From: JAVBNU01 sp031551265 | Lineage (GTDB): Bacteria > Cyanobacteriota > Vampirovibrionia > Gastranaerophilales > Gastranaerophilaceae | Assembly: GCA_031551265.1 (NCBI GenBank) | Contig: JAVBNU010000036.1 | Span: 1-26,319, forward strand | Length of the DNA stretch: 26,319 nt | Direction of reading: 5' to 3' | Shown: piece after piece, positions 1 to 7,527 of the stretch | Numbering within the stretch: position 1 is the stretch's first letter | Layout: each line of letters begins with the position of its first letter | Program-made: the position numbers and the translations under genes | The notes under the pieces: generated by a model | Databases searched by the model: none | What the model saw: only the letters and a program-made list of their open reading frames with translations | Told to the model about the DNA's origin: nothing

Positions 1-1
1 A

Positions 2-202
2 TTAAATAACAGTATAAAAGTAAGCTTTAAACTGCTACGTGATCAAAATATTAAAGATTTTAAAGTGGAGGCTTCAAGCGGCTCTGATGAAATTGACAAA
101 GTTGTTGCCGAAAGTATTAAAACTACTTTAAAATATTATGCATACCCTAACTTTGATCCTAAGGTTAATAGCATTGATTTCAAATTAGTTGTAGAGTTTT
201 AG
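2..202 (+). CDS. C-terminal part of a TonB/TolA-like protein (5' truncated by window edge)
   Basis: An open frame enters from the left edge and stops at TAG 200-202, giving 66 visible residues. The pattern is a beta strand (KVSFKLLRDQNIKDFKVE), then SSGSDEIDKVVAESI, a Tyr/Pro-rich turn, and a final strand ending LVVEF. This matches the TonB/TolA C-terminal domain layout, where a strand is followed by SSG, then (L/I)D plus a helix, then a closing strand. Such domains cross the periplasm and contact outer-membrane partners. The N-terminal anchor lies outside the window. The next gene starts 19 bases downstream on the same strand, so they may share a transcript. The family call rests on the motif pattern only. 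Confidence 0.5.
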   Translation, partial: LNNSIKVSFKLLRDQNIKDFKVEASSGSDEIDKVVAESIKTTLKYYAYPNFDPKVNSIDFKLVVEF

Positions 203-221
203 TAAAGAGGAATAATAAGAA

Positions 222-800
222 GTGAGTATTGTAACAGAACAACATCTTGATTTAATTAAAAAAATAGTAATGTCTAACTCATACTATCAGGGCAACGAGG
301 ATTTGTTATCTTCATTTTGCAACGATGTGTACAGTAAATCGTACTTGCTATTTAAATCAGTTTCTAACTACGAGCATTTATATAATTATATGCAAAAAAT
401 AGCAACTAACGCTATGATTAGCGTCCTAAAACGAAACAACCGTTTGAAAAACTCGTCTGAGAACAAATATATGACAACCTCGCATGACGACATGCCTAGT
501 GCCTCAAGTGCAGGACAAAAGAAAACTCAAAGTGTCTATGACATTTACAAAATAAATGATCCATTCCCGAATGATTATGAGTTCGCAATTGATAAACCCG
601 AAATGATAAAATTGTTACAATTGGTTCAAATTATCAATTCTGAAAACAGTGATAAAAAATATTCAAAAATATTTTTTGCAAGATACATCTATAACAAGTC
701 GCTAGAGACGATTGCCACCGAATTAAAGCTATCAGAAAATGAAATAAACCAACGTTTACTTGATTTGGCTGATATAATCAGAGAAAACGTAAATATTTAA
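222..800 (+). CDS. Small sigma-70-family-like protein (putative)
   Basis: A 192-residue protein with a GTG start, preceded by AAAGAGG 11 bases upstream. Residues about 25-75 form helices with a basic end (MISVLKRNNRLK) resembling sigma region 2. Residues 156-190 (YNKSLETIATELKLSENEINQRL) read as a region 4 helix-turn-helix, with the usual 'S-hxxIAxxLxhSxxxVxxxL' spacing. A polar Ser/Lys/Gln-rich linker at about 76-115 joins the two. This is the organisation of an ECF-type sigma factor, but region 2 is divergent and I see no clear promoter-melting aromatic cluster. No anti-sigma gene is recognisable next door. It could instead be a sigma-like DNA-binding regulator. Confidence 0.5.
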   Translation: MSIVTEQHLDLIKKIVMSNSYYQGNEDLLSSFCNDVYSKSYLLFKSVSNYEHLYNYMQKIATNAMISVLKRNNRLKNSSENKYMTTSHDDMPSASSAGQKKTQSVYDIYKINDPFPNDYEFAIDKPEMIKLLQLVQIINSENSDKKYSKIFFARYIYNKSLETIATELKLSENEINQRLLDLADIIRENVNI

Positions 801-879
801 ACCTGTTGGCTAACCCGACTAACGGGTACTGATTACTATTCACAGCGCATAATATAGTTATAGATAAAAGGAGATAACT

Positions 880-1275
880 ATGAAAAAATGGCTTATTGTG
901 CTTTTAGTATTTTTAGTTCCAATGGGATTATTTTATACTCTTAGTAAATTTACAGGCAATGACACGATGGAGCAGGCGCAAGCTGCTGACAAACCAAGCG
1001 TGCTGAAGTTCACATCTACAATGTGTGTGGATTGTCAGGAATTAGAAAAAATTATCAAAGAAATTTCCCCGAAATATCAAGACCAAATCAACTTTATAAG
1101 CTACAAAGTTGATAGCCCGGGTGGTAAGGTTAAAAGCTTGATTTCGAAATATAACATAACACTTGTGCCAACAATGATTTTGGTTGATAAAAACGGCAAA
1201 GACAAACTTAAAATTGAAGGACTGGTAAGCAAAGAAACTTTAGAGACGCATTTGAAGGCTTTAGCGAATGAATAA
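880..1275 (+). CDS. Membrane-anchored thioredoxin-like protein
   Basis: 131 residues. An N-terminal hydrophobic segment (about 4-21) can act as signal anchor and is followed by a short polar linker. A thioredoxin fold follows: strand PSVLKFTST, redox motif C49-V-D-C52, and the cis-proline loop LVPTM (P97) before strand ILVDKNG. The active-site pair is CVDC rather than the CGPC of cytoplasmic thioredoxin. The Shine-Dalgarno AAAAGGAG lies 6 bases before ATG. The last 8 bases overlap the ccdA-like gene, so the two are translationally coupled. The likely role is a periplasm-facing thiol reductase that receives electrons from the CcdA partner and reduces envelope cysteines. The substrate is unknown; cytochrome c maturation is one possibility but no such genes are visible. 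Confidence 0.8.
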   Translation: MKKWLIVLLVFLVPMGLFYTLSKFTGNDTMEQAQAADKPSVLKFTSTMCVDCQELEKIIKEISPKYQDQINFISYKVDSPGGKVKSLISKYNITLVPTMILVDKNGKDKLKIEGLVSKETLETHLKALANE

Positions 1276-1981
1276 TTTAATCACATTTTTCAATGACCAG
1301 CTGGCAGCAGGGAACTTTTCAGCGCTACTTCTACTATTGGCTTTTTTGGGCGGCGTTTTAATGTCACTGTCGCCGTGTAACCTCGCGATATTACCATTAA
1401 TTATAGGCTACGTTGCAGGTAGTGGTGAGAAAGTCACTCATAGGCTAATAATTCAACTAACACTGTTTGTTTTAGGCCTATCGCTTGTATTCACTACGAT
1501 TGGTGTTATTGCGGCTGTCACGGGCATGGTATTTATATCACTTTTGAGTCCGTATTGGATTCTGTTCATTGCGTCCGTGATTTTAGTATTCGGGCTTAAC
1601 ATGGTGGGATTGATAGATTTCAACTTTCCTGTTTTAGTTAAGAAATTCCCTGATTCACTGCAAAACCACCATTATCTATACGCTTTTATATTGGGTATGG
1701 TGTTTGCGCTTGCAGCGACTCCTTGCTCAACACCAATACTTGCGGGCATTATGGCGGCGACATCACTAACGCAAAATGTTATAATGGGCGCGCTGATGTT
1801 GTTCTTGTTCTCATTGGGGCAAAGTGCTATTATCATTTTAGCGGGCTTGTTCACTTCGTTTCTTGCGAATTTGCGTAAATTCAACCAGTTTACACAATAT
1901 GCAACAATCATTGCAGGTTGGATTTTCATCCTGTTCGCATTCCTACTCTATTATAAAATCTTCAAACCATTCTTTATTTAA
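1268..1981 (+). CDS. ccdA: CcdA/DsbD-family transmembrane thiol-electron transporter
   Basis: 237 residues with about six hydrophobic membrane segments. The two conserved family motifs are present in pseudo-symmetric halves: SPCNLAILPL (C37) near the start of the first half and TPCSTPILAG (C153) at the start of the second. In CcdA and the DsbD core this cysteine pair carries electrons from cytoplasmic thioredoxin across the inner membrane. The start overlaps the upstream thioredoxin-like gene by 8 bases, so the pair forms a two-gene reducing relay. The 3' end overlaps the convergent gene by 4 bases, with the two stop codons interleaved at 1978-1981 and no room for a terminator. The symbol is by family; DsbD-like proteins without the periplasmic domains are an equivalent description. 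Confidence 0.85.
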   Translation: MNNLITFFNDQLAAGNFSALLLLLAFLGGVLMSLSPCNLAILPLIIGYVAGSGEKVTHRLIIQLTLFVLGLSLVFTTIGVIAAVTGMVFISLLSPYWILFIASVILVFGLNMVGLIDFNFPVLVKKFPDSLQNHHYLYAFILGMVFALAATPCSTPILAGIMAATSLTQNVIMGALMLFLFSLGQSAIIILAGLFTSFLANLRKFNQFTQYATIIAGWIFILFAFLLYYKIFKPFFI

Positions 1982-3453
1982 AGACTGTCGATATACTGTA
2001 AGAGCTTGCTTAATTTATCAGATACAATAAGTTCGTTGCGTTCCATAGGAACTACGTGCTCTCTTAATTGGTTTGTCATTTTAATCACATTAGGAAGTAT
2101 TTCCAATTTTAGGACATCAACGCCTTCAATAATAACAGGTATATCTTTTTGAACCTGTTCTAAATATTCAACCATATCAGCTCGATGCACATCGTCCATT
2201 GTTGCACCGTATTTGCCTTTTTGCAGTAATTGCCGCACATTATTTATATGCTCTGGCGTGGCTCCTGAAATTTTATGTTCAATATCTGTGGGTGCTAAAA
2301 GATTATTAATAACTTTAACAGTTTCTTTTGCAGTTTTTTTGTCACCTTTGTAGAGCGCTTTCCCAGCACTAACACACGCATTTAAAGCTTCATAAAAAGT
2401 TTTTTCTCTCAATGGCTCGAACAGGCATTCTGCCTCTTTTTCAGAAAAAGCGTGTATCGGTATAATTTCGTCTAAAAATACAACTTTATTGAATCCGGCT
2501 GCACGTATGTCTTCTGAGGTTGGTAATTTAGAAATGTCGTAATTAGCAGCACGATGAAAATCAATACCAATAAATTTTGCACCTTTGACAGTTGTTTCTG
2601 TTTTTAGTGCGTTGGGGAAAGTAAAATTCTGATTTACCCAACGTTCAGCACATTGCTCAATATTTGCGTTGTATTGTTGTAAATAAGTTCGATTAGGAGT
2701 AGAAGCTGTCAAGTGCTCCATAAAGGGAGTTAATTCACGTTGTATATATGCAATTTCATCAGGCGCTAGGCCAGTTTCGGCAACATTACCTGAAACAATT
2801 TGCTCGATTATGCGTTGGGCTTTAGGCGAAACTGCAGGAAAGCAGGATTTACTCATGTCAAATACGCCGCTAACCTGTCCCAATGATCTGTGCTGAAGTA
2901 ATTGTTCTGCTATAGGAATATTATGTCCTGTATGTAAAATCACAAACGAACTATCATCAATCACGTTTAGGTCAACCAAACGTTTTGCTGCAAACATAAA
3001 TCTTTTATCAAGCGCAGCATATGTAAGTCCGTCGAAATCTCTTATGAAAATCTGTTCTGCCAATGATTTTATGCCCTCTGGGCACATAAATACGTCCGGA
3101 TTATTTTCAAGATTAATCATTAAAATTGTGTCGTCAGCTCTATTCTTTGGTACAGCTGTTGTTGCGTTGAACAAAGAGCAATCATCTGTTCGCTGAAAGA
3201 TTTTTTTAATCCTGTTAATTGAAGATGAAAGCTCTACCTGAGCCCTTGCTGACGCTTCTTGTACAGTTTGGGGCAATCGTGCTTTTAAATATTCAGCAAC
3301 CTGGGTTGCAGCATTTCTTGACGCTGTATCTAAAGATGCAGCATGACTTTCAATAAGTTCAAGCGCACCCCGGACATTGCCTTGTGATTCTGTTTTTTGC
3401 ACAAGTACAAGCAATTCATTTAATGTTTTAATTCCTATTCTTTGAACTTCCAT
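1978..3453 (-). CDS. Protein of unknown function, 491 residues
   Basis: I do not recognise a family. There is no signal peptide and no membrane segment, so it is probably cytoplasmic. Residues 1-80 are predicted helical (NELLVLVQKTESQGNVRGAL). The middle alternates hydrophobic strands and helices (TILMINLENNPDVF, SFVILHTGH, FIGIDFHRA, KVVFLDEII), suggesting an alpha/beta core. The C-terminal 130 residues are helical. No nucleotide-binding or catalytic signature stands out. It follows the diguanylate cyclase by 62 bases on the same strand, so an operon and a c-di-GMP-linked role are possible but unproven. The ATG has no convincing Shine-Dalgarno; the upstream stretch is A/T only. Confidence 0.7.
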   Translation of the reverse strand: MEVQRIGIKTLNELLVLVQKTESQGNVRGALELIESHAASLDTASRNAATQVAEYLKARLPQTVQEASARAQVELSSSINRIKKIFQRTDDCSLFNATTAVPKNRADDTILMINLENNPDVFMCPEGIKSLAEQIFIRDFDGLTYAALDKRFMFAAKRLVDLNVIDDSSFVILHTGHNIPIAEQLLQHRSLGQVSGVFDMSKSCFPAVSPKAQRIIEQIVSGNVAETGLAPDEIAYIQRELTPFMEHLTASTPNRTYLQQYNANIEQCAERWVNQNFTFPNALKTETTVKGAKFIGIDFHRAANYDISKLPTSEDIRAAGFNKVVFLDEIIPIHAFSEKEAECLFEPLREKTFYEALNACVSAGKALYKGDKKTAKETVKVINNLLAPTDIEHKISGATPEHINNVRQLLQKGKYGATMDDVHRADMVEYLEQVQKDIPVIIEGVDVLKLEILPNVIKMTNQLREHVVPMERNELIVSDKLSKLLQYIDSL

Positions 3454-3515
3454 AATATTTTAAAACATGAACATAAAAAAATTTGTTAGCAGAAGATTAA
3501 AAAAAGAAATAATAT

Positions 3516-5354
3516 TTAGTTTTGTAAACCAACCTGATTACGTCCGTTGGCTTTTGCAGCGTAAAGACCTTTATCTGCGTGTTCAATCAATTCATTCGGC
3601 GTTTTGCCATGTTCAGGATAGGTTGCAACGCCCAAGCTGATGGTAACGTTTTTAGTAGTACTAGCCCCGAGGTTAAACGGAGTTTGTGCGATAGTTTCAC
3701 ATATTTTTTGAGCAGTAATTATAGCATCAGGATACGCCGTATTAGAAAGGATTATAGACATTTCCTCACCGCCGTACCGACACACAATATCGGTCGAACG
3801 AACCAGTTTTTTGAGCATCATCGCGACCTGCCGTAACACAGCATCACCGGCCTGATGACCGTATGTATCATTAAACTTTTTAAAGTAATCAATATCAAGT
3901 AAAATCAGCGAAAATTGAGTATTATAACGTTTGCTGTTCTCAATATTTAACAATAACTGTTCCTGAAAAAATCTATGGTTGTATAATTCAGTCAAGCCGT
4001 CTGTTGTCGCAAGTTTGTATGTATATTCTAAATCACGTGAAGTAATAAAGTATTTGACAATGTAAATCGTAATAAATGTGGCTACAACAACGATAATCGG
4101 TATAAACACAGGAATCCACAGACTGAACATCTCCATCACCCAGCCTGCAAAAATCAAATAAAATCCTGTCATTGCAAACAATATAATTATGTCTACGAAC
4201 TGACGTTTTATTTTGAACAACGCTACCACTAACAGTAATGCGAGAAATATGCAAATAGCAATATCAGCAAGCAGCGATGTCTTGTGGATAAAATTATCGT
4301 TTAACAAATTGTTGATAAACGTTGTATGCAAAACCACTCCCGGAACGTTATTATTAATCGGCGAGTTCTTCGTATCATATAACGCTGTTGCAGTTGCACC
4401 AAAATATATAATCTTATCCTTAAAATAATCCTTCTCGAGTGGCTCTAAATCTCCTTTTGTCATTTTGTATACATCGACAAATGAAATTCTCTCAAAATTA
4501 TTGTTTTTATCATACCAGTCAAGCCAATTCAACATAACACCAAAATCTTGTTGCAAAGGAATTTTTTTATCGCCTATCAACAGATGGTTATCTTTATCAA
4601 TAGCTAATTTATCAACCTTTTGCCCGGTTTGCTGTTCTATCATTCGTATTGCAATTTTTGTCGATAAATTGGGATAGTAAGAGTTCTTATATTTTGCAAA
4701 AGGATAAAACTCACGCAAAGTATTATCATCAGCAAAAAAAGAATTTATTTCACCAATATTTGCATTTGAGTCCATAATTTCAGGCATCAATAAACGACAA
4801 TTCGTAAAGGCCATTAAAAAGTTTTTATCGAAATTATACCGTGATTTATTTTCGAGTTTTATTTTTAATCTATCTGGCAAATCTGCCGGCACACGTGTTT
4901 TTTCATTATCAAAATTTATTGCAGTGTATACATTATCATACTTTTCCAAAGCCTGAACAAGCTTTTTATCGTTTTCAGGCTTATACTTATCAGGGTTGAT
5001 AAACAATAAATCTAAACCAATCGCAAGCGGTTTATCTTTTTGTATGTACTCGATTACATCAGCATAAATATCACGCGGCATAGGCCATTCGCCATATTTT
5101 TCAGTGAAAACTGTGTATGTTTTTTCATCAATATCAATTATTACAATGTTTTTGTCCACATTTTTATGTGATGCATAAATTTGCTGGCGTGCATCAAAAG
5201 TTTTGAGCTCAACCGCAGTAAAAAACTCAGCTATTTTGTCATAGCTAATCGACAAAATTTCCTTATGCAAGTACAAATAAACACTGCCAACAATCATAAG
5301 TATCACAAACATTATTATTGTTAGCAACTTATATATGTATTTGTCCTTAGTCAT
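3516..5354 (-). CDS. CHASE2-domain diguanylate cyclase (GGDEF)
   Basis: Makes cyclic di-GMP from two GTP in response to an extracytoplasmic signal. Residue numbers count from the upstream ATG at 5360. A membrane segment (about 12-31) is followed by a periplasmic CHASE2 domain (about 40-360) with the typical TFDARQQ and IVIIDIDEK...GEWPMPRD motifs. Three membrane helices follow (363-382, 388-408, 413-435), then GGDEF from 449. There TTDGLTELYNHR, the metal Asp in LLDIDYFK and the active loop RYGGEE (530-533) are intact, and RSTD (521-524) five residues upstream is a consensus RxxD inhibitory site. I chose ATG 5354 because AAGGA lies 6 bases before it, whereas ATG 5360 touches the AAGGA. The start overlaps the stop of a small upstream ORF. 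Confidence 0.9.
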   Translation of the reverse strand: MTKDKYIYKLLTIIMFVILMIVGSVYLYLHKEILSISYDKIAEFFTAVELKTFDARQQIYASHKNVDKNIVIIDIDEKTYTVFTEKYGEWPMPRDIYADVIEYIQKDKPLAIGLDLLFINPDKYKPENDKKLVQALEKYDNVYTAINFDNEKTRVPADLPDRLKIKLENKSRYNFDKNFLMAFTNCRLLMPEIMDSNANIGEINSFFADDNTLREFYPFAKYKNSYYPNLSTKIAIRMIEQQTGQKVDKLAIDKDNHLLIGDKKIPLQQDFGVMLNWLDWYDKNNNFERISFVDVYKMTKGDLEPLEKDYFKDKIIYFGATATALYDTKNSPINNNVPGVVLHTTFINNLLNDNFIHKTSLLADIAICIFLALLLVVALFKIKRQFVDIIILFAMTGFYLIFAGWVMEMFSLWIPVFIPIIVVVATFITIYIVKYFITSRDLEYTYKLATTDGLTELYNHRFFQEQLLLNIENSKRYNTQFSLILLDIDYFKKFNDTYGHQAGDAVLRQVAMMLKKLVRSTDIVCRYGGEEMSIILSNTAYPDAIITAQKICETIAQTPFNLGASTTKNVTISLGVATYPEHGKTPNELIEHADKGLYAAKANGRNQVGLQN

Positions 5355-5460
5355 TCTCATTCCTTAGTTCACTTAAAATATTTTCCAGTATATTTGTCAG
5401 CGCGACCAATTCATCGGGTTCCTGCAAAAAATTCAATAAACATTTTTCATTTAGGTTCAT
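5347..5460 (-). CDS. Possible 37-residue small ORF coupled to the diguanylate cyclase
   Basis: An ATG at 5460 opens a 37-codon frame, Leu- and Glu-rich and predicted helical (contains NEKCLLNFLQEPDELVALTN), ending TAA 5349-5347. The stop overlaps the cyclase start ATG 5354 by 8 bases, a standard coupling layout. The frame stays open about 17 codons further upstream without a better start. No good Shine-Dalgarno precedes it. It could be a real small protein, a leader whose translation gates the cyclase, or the remnant of a longer gene. The function is unknown. Confidence 0.35.
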   Translation of the reverse strand: MNLNEKCLLNFLQEPDELVALTNILENILSELRNEND

Positions 5461-5528
5461 AAAAGTCTCGTCAAAATGCAACAATATTATTGTGCCAAAA
5501 TTCGGACACTAACACATCAATCTATGGG

Positions 5529-5555
5529 ATTATAAAAGCGGTTTAGACCATACAA
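5529..5555 (-). promoter_or_regulatory. Putative promoter of the small ORF-cyclase operon
   Basis: On the minus strand, a perfect -10 TATAAT (5534-5529) has TTGTAT (5555-5550) 15 bases upstream. The spacer is shorter than the usual 17, so the -10 carries most of the evidence. It lies about 70 bases upstream of the small ORF start. Confidence 0.4.
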
Positions 5556-5636
5556 CATATGTATGAATATAATGTTCGCGCTCATATATTGATAGGATAT
5601 TGCATAAAGTGACTTCGTTTATATGGGCTGTGTTTT

Positions 5637-6776
5637 TTATATTGTTGCTAATCCGTAGGAAAATGACACCAGACTGTTACCCGAGAAATTGGGGAGTTCA
5701 AACTGAAATCCGGGAACTGTCGGTTTTAAAATATCTATAAAATTCGACTCGCCACTATCAATGATAATGATTTCGTTATTTTTGACTCGTAAATTACCGA
5801 CAGACGCGTCATTGTATATAATGCCAAGGGCATTTAAATCAGGCAGCACTTTGTTCACACTCAAAATATCTATATCTCCCTCATATTTTTCATCACCTGC
5901 GTATTCGTACAAAACAGATGCTGTTTGAGGATCATAAAAATGCATATTCACTGCGTTGTGAGAATTGTTTAAATTCAGATAACTATCAATCATAGCATTT
6001 AGGAAACAAGAATCTGACTTCAAGCTCTCATTATCTTTGTAGTTCTTAAAAAATGAGTCTTCGAGCCAGTCATCTTTTTCTAGTGCCTCTCTAAGGGCTT
6101 GGGAGTACACGAGATAATCACCCTGTACTTTTAGAACGTATTTTTTACCTTTTATATCCAGTAAAAACGCTCTTTTACCTGAAACGCCACCACCAAATTC
6201 TTTTGCATTCAAGTTGCTCTCATTGCCCAACAGAGTTTTTACAGTAGCTCTGTATTCGGATAGGTCGTCGAAACTTTCGGGTAATTGGCCAAAAGTATAA
6301 TCTTTGCCGAATGTCTCTTTAAGTACCCAGGGATACCAATTCGGCGATATTTTTAACAAATCTTCAGGTTTTTCGGCGTTAGCAACCAAATTTTCTACGT
6401 AGTTAGAATAAGCTTCTTTATACCCATTAGGTGCAAAATACCATTTTTGAAATGCTTCTTTTCCACCGGCTTTTTTTAGTAGGATTGCCGTTATTTCTCG
6501 TGATTTTCGAGCGTCACTTGTTATCTCGGCAATAAACGCTTCTGACTTGGCTGTATCTGACGTAATTGCATACAAGTCAGCTTCATTTTTTATGGTTGAT
6601 AATATCGAAGCTTTGTTGAGCCGGGCTTTAAAACTCAATGCAGCAGGCATCATTTCTAATTGGGATGAATTAACAGCATCATTACCAATGTTTTCTACAC
6701 CAAAAAGTTTCGATTTGACCTGCATATCATTCGTAAATTTTGTATAATGAGCGACATTAACTTTTGAAACTAGCAT
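5637..6776 (-). CDS. Minimal protein-kinase-like protein with long N-terminal region
   Basis: 379 residues with no signal peptide. Residues 1-190 are helical and match nothing I know. From about 190 the order of kinase elements is kept: a Gly-rich loop FGGGVSGK (194-201), a lysine in YVLKV (K216), a hinge-like SVLYEYAGD (287-295), a catalytic loop YNDASVGN with D323 and N328 exactly five apart, and IIIIDSGES with D340 in the DFG position. His of HRD is Tyr and DFG is DSG. Only 39 residues follow, so the activation segment and most of the C-lobe are missing, as in the small effector kinases OspG/NleH (family knowledge). All catalytic residues remain, so it may be active; an APH-like small-molecule kinase is the alternative. 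Shine-Dalgarno AAGGGG sits 8 bases before ATG. It lies 125 bases downstream of fic. Confidence 0.6.
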   Translation of the reverse strand: MLVSKVNVAHYTKFTNDMQVKSKLFGVENIGNDAVNSSQLEMMPAALSFKARLNKASILSTIKNEADLYAITSDTAKSEAFIAEITSDARKSREITAILLKKAGGKEAFQKWYFAPNGYKEAYSNYVENLVANAEKPEDLLKISPNWYPWVLKETFGKDYTFGQLPESFDDLSEYRATVKTLLGNESNLNAKEFGGGVSGKRAFLLDIKGKKYVLKVQGDYLVYSQALREALEKDDWLEDSFFKNYKDNESLKSDSCFLNAMIDSYLNLNNSHNAVNMHFYDPQTASVLYEYAGDEKYEGDIDILSVNKVLPDLNALGIIYNDASVGNLRVKNNEIIIIDSGESNFIDILKPTVPGFQFELPNFSGNSLVSFSYGLATI

Positions 6777-6804
6777 TTTAATACCCCTTACATCTCTGAC
6801 AATT

Positions 6805-6810
6805 ATTATA
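6805..6810 (-). promoter_or_regulatory. -10 box of the kinase-like gene
   Basis: TATAAT on the minus strand, placed to start transcription near 6798, about 20 bases before the kinase-like ATG and just ahead of its Shine-Dalgarno. No good -35 is visible, but long A tracts and a 10-base palindrome (AAGTTAACTT) lie just upstream. The gene could therefore be expressed separately from fic. Confidence 0.4.
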
Positions 6811-6901
6811 AAATGCGTAATTTTTTTTCTTTGCTAGCAGTTTCTTTTTTTTTTACAAAAGTTAACTTAAAATATTTGATTAACTTGTTATTACAAATAG
6901 G

Positions 6902-7441
6902 TTAGTCTTCGTTTTCGTAATAGTAAGATTGTTCAATACCTTTCAGGAAAATTTCACGATCATTTATTTTATCTGTCAAAGCAGATTTTAATAATGTTCG
7001 AATTTCCAAATCGTTGGCAGGACTGCGTTCCATCGCGCTTAAATAAGAGGTTTTGTCTACTTTTTGCCAGTCAATACATTGTTGGATATTTTTTTTCAAC
7101 ATCAGGTCAAGCCAAATGCGCCCGCTGCGCCCGTTGCCTTCCATAAACGGATGAGCAATATTTATTTCAACATATTTAGCAATAATTTCCTCAAAAGTCG
7201 TTTCAGGCATTTTTTCAACTTTTGCAAGAATTTCAGACAAATACAGACTACTTGCAAAACGAAAATTGCCTTTTGAAATATTTTTTTGTCTGATTTCGCC
7301 AGCAAAGTTGTACAGGCCATCAAAAAGATATTTATGTATTTGCAATAAACCCTTTAGTGTTCCAACTTCAATAGAATTTATTACACCTGAGTCAAATAAT
7401 TCATATGCTTTTTGTTTACTAAGGCTATCTGTTTCACTCAT
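6902..7441 (-). CDS. fic: Class III Fic protein (AMP-transferase) with C-terminal inhibitory helix
   Basis: Fic enzymes transfer AMP from ATP to Ser/Thr/Tyr hydroxyls of target proteins. The full active motif is present: H97-PFMEGNGRSGR108, matching HxFx(D/E)GNGRxxR. Upstream, the flap region FAGEIRQKNISKGNFRF is also conserved. The last residues read SYYYEN (S172-E176-N177), the (S/T)xxxE(G/N) inhibitory motif, at the extreme C-terminus. That position defines class III, and the whole 179-residue chain closely recalls Neisseria meningitidis Fic. In that family Glu of the motif blocks ATP gamma-phosphate placement and is released by monomerisation and self-AMPylation. AAGGA lies 11 bases before ATG. 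The gene follows the formyltransferase by 86 bases and precedes the kinase-like gene. No separate antitoxin is needed or seen. Confidence 0.9.
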   Translation of the reverse strand: MSETDSLSKQKAYELFDSGVINSIEVGTLKGLLQIHKYLFDGLYNFAGEIRQKNISKGNFRFASSLYLSEILAKVEKMPETTFEEIIAKYVEINIAHPFMEGNGRSGRIWLDLMLKKNIQQCIDWQKVDKTSYLSAMERSPANDLEIRTLLKSALTDKINDREIFLKGIEQSYYYENED

Positions 7442-7482
7442 TTTCGTTGAATTCCTTGCTTACTCTTTGATTCCTCTGTTTT

Positions 7483-7491
7483 ATTGTACCA
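7483..7491 (-). promoter_or_regulatory. Extended -10 promoter of fic
   Basis: On the minus strand TGGTACAAT (TGn plus TACAAT) sits about 40 bases upstream of the fic ATG, in the short gap after the formyltransferase stop. No -35 match is needed for an extended -10 and none is clear. Confidence 0.4.
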
Positions 7492-7527
7492 CAAACTTGA
7501 GCATCATTCTGCAAGATTTAAACAAGT

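Noticed and set aside
813..827. Hairpin ACCCG/CGGGT after the sigma-like gene as a terminator
   Set aside because: Only 5 bp and no following U-run.
6850..6885. Palindrome AAGTTAACTT as a defined operator
   Set aside because: Ten bases in AT-rich DNA arise easily by chance; noted only as context for the kinase-like promoter.
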